Shown here: one piece after another, positions 58,808-64,000 of the stretch | Position numbering within the stretch: the first letter of the stretch is position 1 | Layout of the letters: every line of letters starts with the position of its first letter | Assembly: GCA_959599915.1 (NCBI GenBank) | Contig: CAUGJE010000001.1 | Location: 124,001-188,000 of the forward strand | Length of the DNA: 64,000 nt | Direction of reading: 5' to 3' | From: an uncultured Collinsella sp. | GTDB taxonomy: Bacteria > Actinomycetota > Coriobacteriia > Coriobacteriales > Coriobacteriaceae | Notes under the pieces: generated by a model | Database searches by the model: none | What the model saw: the letters and a program-made list of their open reading frames with translations, nothing else | Told to the model about the DNA's origin: nothing | Program-made: the position numbers and the translations under genes

Positions 58808-59574
58808 TAGGCGATGATGGGGGCGATGGCGCGGATGCAGGCGTCGGCTGCCGTGAAGGTGGTGCTATCGTCGCTGACGATAAAGATGATTTTGCCCTTG
58901 ATGCCAAAGTCGCCGATCTCGCTAAAGAGCACGTAGGGCTCCTTGTCAAAGCCCGAGATGGGAAGCACGGCGGCCTTGGTGGCGTCGGTGAGCTCATCTG
59001 CCAGCGCGTCCAGTGAAGCCCACTTGGACGTGTCCTTGACCGCGACGGGGACGGTCACGCGCCCAAAGGGCATCAAATGCACGAGCGTGTTCTTGGAGAT
59101 GTTGGAGTTGGGGACGATGATGGTCTGCCCGCAGGCATCTTCGATGGTCGTATGGCGCCAGGTGATATCTTGGACCACGCCGGACACGCCGCCGACCTCG
59201 ATATTGTCGCCGGGTTTGACAATGCCCATAAACGTCACCTGCATGCCGCCGATGAGGTTTGAAAGCGTGTCCTGAAAGCCGAGTGAGATGGCGATGCCGC
59301 CGACGCCAAGAGCGGCGACGAGGGCGTTTGCATTAATGCCAAAGCAGTTGTCGAGGATAAAGCTGCCGCCGATCATCCAAATGACGGCGCGCGCGATGTT
59401 GATGAAGATGCTCGATGAAGGGAGTGGGTTATCGTCGCGGTTGAGCAGGTGGTACAGGGTCTTGGACGCGACCTTGACGGCAACGGCGGTGCCGATGGCC
59501 AAGATACCTGCCCAGATGATGTTGTGGACCCATCGTTGTGCAAAGAAATGAAGAATCGGCTCAAACAATTCCAT
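58807..59574 (-). CDS. MscS-family mechanosensitive ion channel
   Basis: A 255-residue membrane channel that opens under membrane tension. Three helices: residues ~18-36, 58-76 and the pore helix ~82-108 (NALVAALGVGGIAISLGFQD), followed by the MscS beta domain with VGGVSGVVQDITWRHTTIEDACGQ and IIVPNSNISKN. The sequence is typical for short YbdG/MscS proteins. The start is an ATG at 59574 with AGGAGG nearby. It is monocistronic. Confidence 0.92.
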   Translation of the reverse strand: MELFEPILHFFAQRWVHNIIWAGILAIGTAVAVKVASKTLYHLLNRDDNPLPSSSIFINIARAVIWMIGGSFILDNCFGINANALVAALGVGGIAISLGFQDTLSNLIGGMQVTFMGIVKPGDNIEVGGVSGVVQDITWRHTTIEDACGQTIIVPNSNISKNTLVHLMPFGRVTVPVAVKDTSKWASLDALADELTDATKAAVLPISGFDKEPYVLFSEIGDFGIKGKIIFIVSDDSTTFTAADACIRAIAPIIA

Positions 59575-59619
59575 GTAGGGAAACCTCCTAATGATTATCC
59601 AACCATGATACCCATCAAG

Positions 59620-59649
59620 AAGCCCGTCCGATCAAATTCGGACGGGCTT
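59620..59649. terminator. Hairpin AAGCCCGTCCG/CGGACGGGCTT
   Basis: An 11-bp perfect stem in the gap before the mscS-like gene. Together with two repeat-type hairpins it forms a triple barrier behind the ABC importer operon. Confidence 0.5.
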
Positions 59650-59673
59650 CTGTGCTCGATATGGGGGTTAGCG

Positions 59674-59713
59674 AAAACCGCCGCAAAGGTATCTGCTCCT
59701 TTGCGGCGGTTTT
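59674..59713 (-). terminator. Dispersed hairpin (GGAGCAGAT loop)
   Basis: AAAACCGCCGCAAAG/CTTTGCGGCGGTTTT, a 15-bp perfect stem, with the same plan as the 56055 and 58769 hairpins but a diverged loop. Confidence 0.7.
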
Positions 59714-59723
59714 AACGTTTGTG

Positions 59724-59765
59724 CAGATAAGACCTGCCAAAATAAACCTGTCCCTTTTTGGCAGG
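59724..59765 (-). terminator. Dispersed GGGAC hairpin after the ABC ATPase gene
   Basis: Reverse-complement copy (41 of 42 bases) of 22730-22771. It starts three bases after the stop of the ATPase gene, in the same orientation relative to the gene as the copy after rph. Confidence 0.75.
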
Positions 59766-59767
59766 TT

Positions 59768-60562
59768 TTAGCTCAGCAGCATGCGGTCGTTGGCGAGCTC
59801 GCCGCCCGAGACTTCCTCGAACTTCTGCAGCAGGTCGGCGACGGTGAGCGACTTCTTCTCGTCGCCCGCCACGTCGTAGATCACGTGGCCCTCGTGCATC
59901 ATAATCAGGCGGTTGCCCAGACGGATGGCGTCGTTCATGTTGTGCGTGACCATGAGCGTGGTCAGGTGGTTCTCGTCGACGATCTCCTCGGTCAGGTTGA
60001 GCACCTTTGATGCCGTCTTGGGGTCGAGGGCGGCGGTGTGCTCGTCGAGCAGCAGCAGGCGCGGCTTGGTGAGCGTGGCCATCAGCAGGGTGAGTGCCTG
60101 GCGCTGGCCGCCCGAGAGCAGGCCGACCTTGGCGTTAAGGCGCGTATCCAGACCAAGGTCCAGACGCTTGAGCAGCTCAACGTACTCGTCCTTCTCGGCC
60201 TTGGTGACGCCCCACGAAAGGCCGCGACGCTGGCCACGGCGCTTGGCGAGGGCCAGGTTCTCGGCGATCTGCATGTCGGCTGCGGTGCCGCGCATGGGGT
60301 CCTGGAACACACGGCCCAGGTACTTGGCGCGCTGCGACTCACTCAGACGCGAGATATCGTTGCCGTCGAGCTCAATAACGCCCGAATCGAGCGGATACAC
60401 GCCGGCGATCATATTGAGCAGCGTGGACTTGCCGGCACCGTTGCCGCCAATCACGGTCACAAAGTCGCCGTCGTTAAGGGTGAGGTCGACGCCGGTGAGT
60501 GCGCGCTTCTCGGTGACGGTGCCCTTGTTAAAGGTTTTTTTGACGTGCGAGAGCTTAAGCAT
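59768..60562 (-). CDS. ABC importer ATPase (TrpZ-like)
   Basis: A 264-residue ABC ATPase. Walker A is VIGGNGAGKST near residue 38, signature LLSGGQRQALTLL near 145 and Walker B LLLLDEHTAALDP near 165 (His where most have Pro). I start it at MLKLSHVKKTF (60562), inside the end of the permease gene; upstream frame is not coding. With the permease and lipoprotein it forms an importer of the COG2984/COG4120 type, for which tryptophan or other aromatic amino acids are the best known substrates. Confidence 0.88.
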   Translation of the reverse strand: MLKLSHVKKTFNKGTVTEKRALTGVDLTLNDGDFVTVIGGNGAGKSTLLNMIAGVYPLDSGVIELDGNDISRLSESQRAKYLGRVFQDPMRGTAADMQIAENLALAKRRGQRRGLSWGVTKAEKDEYVELLKRLDLGLDTRLNAKVGLLSGGQRQALTLLMATLTKPRLLLLDEHTAALDPKTASKVLNLTEEIVDENHLTTLMVTHNMNDAIRLGNRLIMMHEGHVIYDVAGDEKKSLTVADLLQKFEEVSGGELANDRMLLS

Positions 60563-61478
60563 CTGCCTCATCCCCCTTCGTGTAGGAGCTGCGGAGCTTA
60601 TAGCGCTCCCAAACCACGGGCACGCACAGGGCCACGGCAACGATCACGGCGGAGAGCAGCTTCATGTCGTTGGCGTCCATGCCCAGCTGCAGCACGATAG
60701 CGCGGATGAGGAAGTACACCACGGAGCCAAAGACGGCAGAGGCAAGACGGACGCTAAACTGCGTCAGACCGCCGGGCAGCAGGCGGCCGAGCACCTCGCC
60801 GATGACGATGGCGGCAAGACCGATAACGATGGCACCGGTACCCATGCCAATGTCAGCGTACTTCTGGCTCTGGCAGATGAGCGCGCCCGAAAGGCCGATA
60901 AGGGCGTTGGAGAGCACGAGGGCGATCATCTTGGTGGAGTTGGTGTTGACGCCCAGGGCGCGGATCATGTACTCGTTGTTGCCGGTGGCACGCAGCGCCG
61001 AGCCGATCTCGGTGCCAAAGAACCAGTACAGGATGGCGACGATGGCTACGGCCAGCACAATGCCCAGGATGATGGCAACAGTGGACTGCGGCAGGCCCGT
61101 CATGTGGCTGACGGATGAGAAGATGGTGCCCTTGGCAAGGATGGGCGTGTTGGATTTGCCCATGATGCGCAGGTTAATGGACCACAGACTGATCTGCGTA
61201 AGGATTCCGGCGAGGATTGCAGGAATCTCAAAAACGGTGGTCAAGATGCCCGTGACAGCGCCCGCGATGGCGCCGGCGCACATGCCAGCCAGCACGGCGA
61301 GCAAGGGGTCGACGTTGTTGTTGACGATGAGCACGGCGCAGACGCAGCCGCCGAGGGCAAAGCTGCCGTCGCAGGTCATATCGGGGATGTCGAGCAGGCG
61401 GAACGTGATAAACACGCCGAGCACCATAATGCCCCAGAGGACGCCCTGCGAAACGGCGCCCTGCAATGCAATGAGCAT
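60555..61478 (-). CDS. ABC importer permease (TrpY-like)
   Basis: A 307-residue permease with about eight or nine membrane helices. The N-terminus LQGAVSQGVLWGIMVLGVFI and FRLLDIPDMTCDGSFALGG are typical of the COG4120 permeases, and it ends with a polar tail. A good AGGAGGT lies before the ATG at 61478. It overlaps the ATPase gene by eight bases. The gap to the lipoprotein gene holds a hairpin (GGGCGAACG/CGTTCGCCC near 61583-61611) that may reduce read-through. Confidence 0.88.
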   Translation of the reverse strand: MLIALQGAVSQGVLWGIMVLGVFITFRLLDIPDMTCDGSFALGGCVCAVLIVNNNVDPLLAVLAGMCAGAIAGAVTGILTTVFEIPAILAGILTQISLWSINLRIMGKSNTPILAKGTIFSSVSHMTGLPQSTVAIILGIVLAVAIVAILYWFFGTEIGSALRATGNNEYMIRALGVNTNSTKMIALVLSNALIGLSGALICQSQKYADIGMGTGAIVIGLAAIVIGEVLGRLLPGGLTQFSVRLASAVFGSVVYFLIRAIVLQLGMDANDMKLLSAVIVAVALCVPVVWERYKLRSSYTKGDEADA

Positions 61479-61682
61479 GCTTCATACCTCCTAGGATAGG
61501 GTGGACACGTGATGTTCCATAATAGCGGTAACAATGAATATAAGAACGGCGGGCAAACGTTTTGTTATATCTGAAACAAGCAGGGCGAACGCCGGTCTAT
61601 GACGTTCGCCCCAATGGCTCAGATATTGAATAACGCAGCTATGGCGCGAGAACGAACCCTAGATGCGTTACGGCGCATGGTG

Positions 61683-62663
61683 CTACTCGTCCAGGGCGGA
61701 AAGATCGATGCCCAGAGCCTCGGCCATCTCGTCGTTCTTGACGACGACCAGGTCCTTGCTCGAGAGGTGCTTGATCGGCATATCCTCGGGCTTAGCCTCG
61801 CCCTTCAGAATCTTAACGGCCATCTCGCCTGCAGCGTAGCCCAAGTCCTCATAGTTGATGGAGAGGGTGAACAGGCCGCCGGCCTTGCACATGCCCTCCT
61901 CGCCGGTAACGAAGGGGAGCTTGTTCTCCTTGCAGATCTGACCGACCTGCGAAGCACCCGCGGCGATGGTGTTGTCGGTGGGGGAGTAGAGCGCGTCGAC
62001 CTTGCCCACGGCAGATTCGACGACGGACTGAATCTCGTTGGAGCTCGAGACGGTGAAGTCGGTGTACTCCAGGCCCAGCTTGTCGAGCTCCTTCTTGGCT
62101 GCCTTGATCTGGACGTCGGAGTTGGACTCGGCGGTGCAGTAGAGCAGGCCGACCTTCTTAACGTCGGGCAGGACTTTCTGCATCATCTCGAGCTGCTCGG
62201 CGACCGGGGTGAGGTCGGAAGCGCCCGTGACGTTGGTGCCGGGCTTGTCGTTGTCCTGGACCAGGCCGGAAGCGGCGTAGTCGGTGATGGCGCAGCCAAC
62301 GATGGGGATATCGGCCGTAGCGCCGGCGGCAGCCTGCGCGGCGGGCGTAGCGATGGCATAGATCAGGTTGACGCCGTCGCCTACGAACTTGTCGGCAATG
62401 GACTTACACGTGGACTGGTCGTTCTGGGCGTTCTTCTGGTCGATCTTGACCTTAAGGCCGCTCTTCTTGATGGCCTTGACGAAGCCGTCGTTGGCGGCAT
62501 CGAGCGCGGAGTGCTCGGTGAGTTGCAGAACGCCGATGGTGCAGTCGGAACCGGCGGCAGCGGAGCCGGAACCAGAGTTGCCGCCGCATCCGGCGAGCGG
62601 AGCGAGCGCGAGCAGGCCAGCGGAGACAAGAAGGCTCCTGCGGCTGATGGTGATGTCCTTCAT
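61683..62663 (-). CDS. ABC importer substrate-binding lipoprotein (TrpX-like, COG2984)
   Basis: A 326-residue lipoprotein. The signal has SRRSLLVSAGLLALAPLAGC with the lipobox Cys at ~26, and the SRRSLL start looks like a Tat signal. The mature part is a periplasmic-binding-protein fold of the COG2984 group: IGVLQLTEHSALDAANDGF, VGDGVNLIYAIATPAAQA, VKKVGLLYCTAESNS and ALYSPTDNTIAAGA. Pneumococcal and related TrpX proteins bind tryptophan; the ligand here is inferred. It is the first gene of the importer operon. Confidence 0.9.
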   Translation of the reverse strand: MKDITISRRSLLVSAGLLALAPLAGCGGNSGSGSAAAGSDCTIGVLQLTEHSALDAANDGFVKAIKKSGLKVKIDQKNAQNDQSTCKSIADKFVGDGVNLIYAIATPAAQAAAGATADIPIVGCAITDYAASGLVQDNDKPGTNVTGASDLTPVAEQLEMMQKVLPDVKKVGLLYCTAESNSDVQIKAAKKELDKLGLEYTDFTVSSSNEIQSVVESAVGKVDALYSPTDNTIAAGASQVGQICKENKLPFVTGEEGMCKAGGLFTLSINYEDLGYAAGEMAVKILKGEAKPEDMPIKHLSSKDLVVVKNDEMAEALGIDLSALDE

Positions 62664-62726
62664 ATCATTACCCCCAGTATAAAAATGGCTGGAAACACTG
62701 CACTAGGAAAAAGTGCAAGTGGGACT

Positions 62727-62754
62727 ATAGTAACGCGGATGTCCATTTTTACAA
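62727..62754 (-). promoter_or_regulatory. Promoter of the ABC importer
   Basis: On the minus strand TTGTAA, a 16-bp spacer and TACTAT, about 60 bp before the lipoprotein start. Confidence 0.55.
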
Positions 62755-62821
62755 TAACCTGGCGGGTTTTTTAATACTGAACCGGATGGGCGTGTCGAGA
62801 AACGACGGACGGTAACGGAGC

Positions 62822-63610
62822 TTACGCTGCGGGCGCGGGGCTGTCTTCTTCGTCTAGCGCGGCAAAGAGTTTCTTGCCGTCGAGCAAACGCGTGCTGACG
62901 TTTCTCATGCGGCCGACCTCAACGGTGCGCAGGGTGTCGTCGGCGCCTCGGGTGTCGTAGACCGTTCCCAGCAGATACGAGACGCCATCGCGCTGCCTAA
63001 TGGCAAAGGGCCGGACCGTCATCCGCACCACCTCGGTTTCGCCTCGGGTCAGGACGTTTGAGATATCGAAGCTGACAGTTGTTCCATGGTCGATGGCCTG
63101 TTCGACGAGCTCGCACGTGTCGATACGCTTGGCGTGCGGACGCGTTGTCTTGACGGGCGCGTCGTTGGAGGCCGGTGCCGGTTCGGGCATATCGAGATAG
63201 CCGCGAACATCGGCGCTCGCCATGGCGACCAGGTGCTGCGCCATGCTCTTTCGAATGGCTATGGGCGTCGATCGGTTGCGCATGACCATGCCGTGGAGCC
63301 GTATGATCTCCTCGTCAGCAAGCGGGCGGGTGAGGAGCCGATAGCCCACGCCGCGCTTATAGTCGATTTCGTATCCGGCGTGACGAAGTGCGGATATCGA
63401 GGTGTAGATGCTGCGGCGTGCCGCCGAGATGGGCATGCGGGTGGGGTCGTCGGGATGGGCGAGGAGCTCGACCAGCTCGTCGGAAAGCAGTGCCTTGTCC
63501 TCGCCGGTGTTCTCGCTCAAGAGCTGTAGGATGCGTACGGCGCGATAGGCTGCCATCGAGGCGGAGCCCCTGGTCGTGGTCTCATAGTTTTCAACAACGG
63601 CTTCGGTCAT
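62822..63610 (-). CDS. WYL-type transcriptional regulator
   Basis: A 262-residue regulator. The N-terminal ~90 residues form a winged helix (YRAVRILQLLSENTGEDKAL, then ARRSIYTSISALRHAGYEI and GYRLLTRPL). The C-terminal part is a diverged WYL/WCX ligand-sensing domain (TVSFDISN ... VRPFAIRQRDGVSYLLGTVYD). WYL proteins usually sense small molecules or nucleic acids. I chose the ATG at 63610, with AAAGGA ten bases before it; a GTG at 63619 is too close to the RBS. It lies 158 bp upstream of the importer on the same strand and may regulate it. Confidence 0.75.
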   Translation of the reverse strand: MTEAVVENYETTTRGSASMAAYRAVRILQLLSENTGEDKALLSDELVELLAHPDDPTRMPISAARRSIYTSISALRHAGYEIDYKRGVGYRLLTRPLADEEIIRLHGMVMRNRSTPIAIRKSMAQHLVAMASADVRGYLDMPEPAPASNDAPVKTTRPHAKRIDTCELVEQAIDHGTTVSFDISNVLTRGETEVVRMTVRPFAIRQRDGVSYLLGTVYDTRGADDTLRTVEVGRMRNVSTRLLDGKKLFAALDEEDSPAPAA

Positions 63611-63784
63611 AGCGCCCACGTCCTTTCTTTTTTGGTGATGGCAGATCAGAGCCTAGGGCGCGGAGCCTGGCCAAGGACGCGTAGCGCCTTGGACGGTCGA
63701 TGGTTGCCGGCGAACGGCGGGTCGAGTTTTCAACAACCCTGCTTAACTGACCAAAACCTTGCCAAAAGCTTGACGGATGCTGTT

Positions 63785-63821
63785 GAAAAAAGCGCCCCTC
63801 GGCTGATGTCGAGAGGCGCTT
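63785..63821 (-). terminator. Terminator after asnS
   Basis: On the minus strand AAGCGCCTCTCG...CCGAGGGGCGCT followed by TTTTTT. Nothing else is seen in 63611-63867. Confidence 0.82.
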
Positions 63822-63867
63822 GTGTGACGAGCGTTGGCGCGTGGCGACGCGAGCTGGCGTCCGGCGA

Positions 63868-64000
63868 TTAGAAGTCGGCGTTACCCACGGTACGAGGGTG
63901 CGGCAGGACGTCGCGGATGTTGCCCACGCCGGTGAGGTACATCACCAAGCGCTCGAAGCCCAGACCGTAGCCGGCGTGCTTGCAAGAACCGTAGCGGCGC
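63868..64000 (-). CDS. asnS: Asparaginyl-tRNA synthetase, C-terminal end (partial)
   Basis: The last 43 codons and stop of a class II synthetase, running off the right edge. The readable end is RRYGSCKHAGYGLGFERLVM followed by YLTGVGNIRDVLPHPRTVGNADF. Motif 3 (GLGFERLVMYLTG) and the ending PRTxGNADF are characteristic of AsnRS rather than AspRS. Confidence 0.85.
   Translation of the reverse strand, partial: RRYGSCKHAGYGLGFERLVMYLTGVGNIRDVLPHPRTVGNADF

Overview
The window looks like a chromosomal segment of a gut Coriobacteriia bacterium, most probably Collinsella. This is inferred from the GC-rich code with little GC skew between core genes, the Gram-positive-type gene set (Veg, DisA, MntP, ClpC, GroESL, L33 with two CxxC pairs, no outer-membrane genes), the fused EcfA ATPases, and a style of intergenic hairpin that I associate with Collinsella genomes. 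No rRNA, CRISPR array, insertion sequence or phage gene was seen.

Layout. 1-3.4 kb: the start of an M20 amidohydrolase (minus, runs off the left edge), a YtcJ-like amidohydrolase, then 900 bp of gene-free DNA full of long inverted repeats. 3.5-5.5 kb: groES-groEL. 5.9-9.4 kb: an FMN riboswitch controlling a riboflavin ECF transporter (RibU, a fused double ATPase, EcfT). 9.4-10.3 kb: two PPOX-family flavoproteins. 10.6-15.5 kb: argC-argJ-argB-argD, which makes ornithine. 15.5-16.2 kb: a repeat-rich gap with a duplicated tRNA-Val 3' end. 16.3-18.2 kb: asnB (minus), with a terminator in its leader. 18.5-25.3 kb: murE-like ligase, a HAD phosphatase, murI, rph, rdgB, dtd, veg and ispE. 25.3-30.3 kb: tRNA-Pro, tatA, greA, lysS with an extra C-terminal tRNA-binding domain, and a ThrE-type exporter. 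30.6-33.3 kb: clpC.

33.4-39.9 kb is an AT-richer accessory island that I read as a radical-SAM RiPP (modified peptide) locus: a DUF2975-like membrane protein, an XRE regulator, a 36-residue Cys/Gly-rich peptide gene behind a promoter whose -10 lies inside a palindrome, an attenuating terminator, an immunity-type ABC ATPase with two permeases, a radical SAM/SPASM maturase, and an ABC exporter without a peptidase domain. It is followed by a ribbon-helix-helix/PIN toxin-antitoxin pair (40.1-41.0 kb).

41.1-49.2 kb returns to core genes: pepD, mntP under a Mn (yybP-ykoY) riboswitch, disA, ispD, ispF, cysS, rlmB and a YacP-like nuclease. 49.2-50.65 kb: a helix-turn-helix/HipA-like fusion with palindromic operators. 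50.8-56.0 kb: translation genes (tRNA-Thr, tRNA-Tyr/Thr/Met, tuf, rpmG, tRNA-Trp, secE, nusG, rplK, rplA). 56.1-63.6 kb (minus): a metallophosphoesterase coupled to a cytoplasmic ParB-like/BMP fusion, an MscS channel, a TrpXYZ-like ABC importer and a WYL-type regulator. The right edge holds the end of asnS.

A cross-cutting theme is small dispersed repeats. One hairpin family carries a GGGACNGG core and often overlaps or abuts stop codons (22.7, 24.0, 43.5, 56.1, 58.8, 59.7 kb). A second family carries the sequence GAGCGTGGATAATC (30.35 and 51.2 kb). There are also several 140-240 bp palindromic elements.
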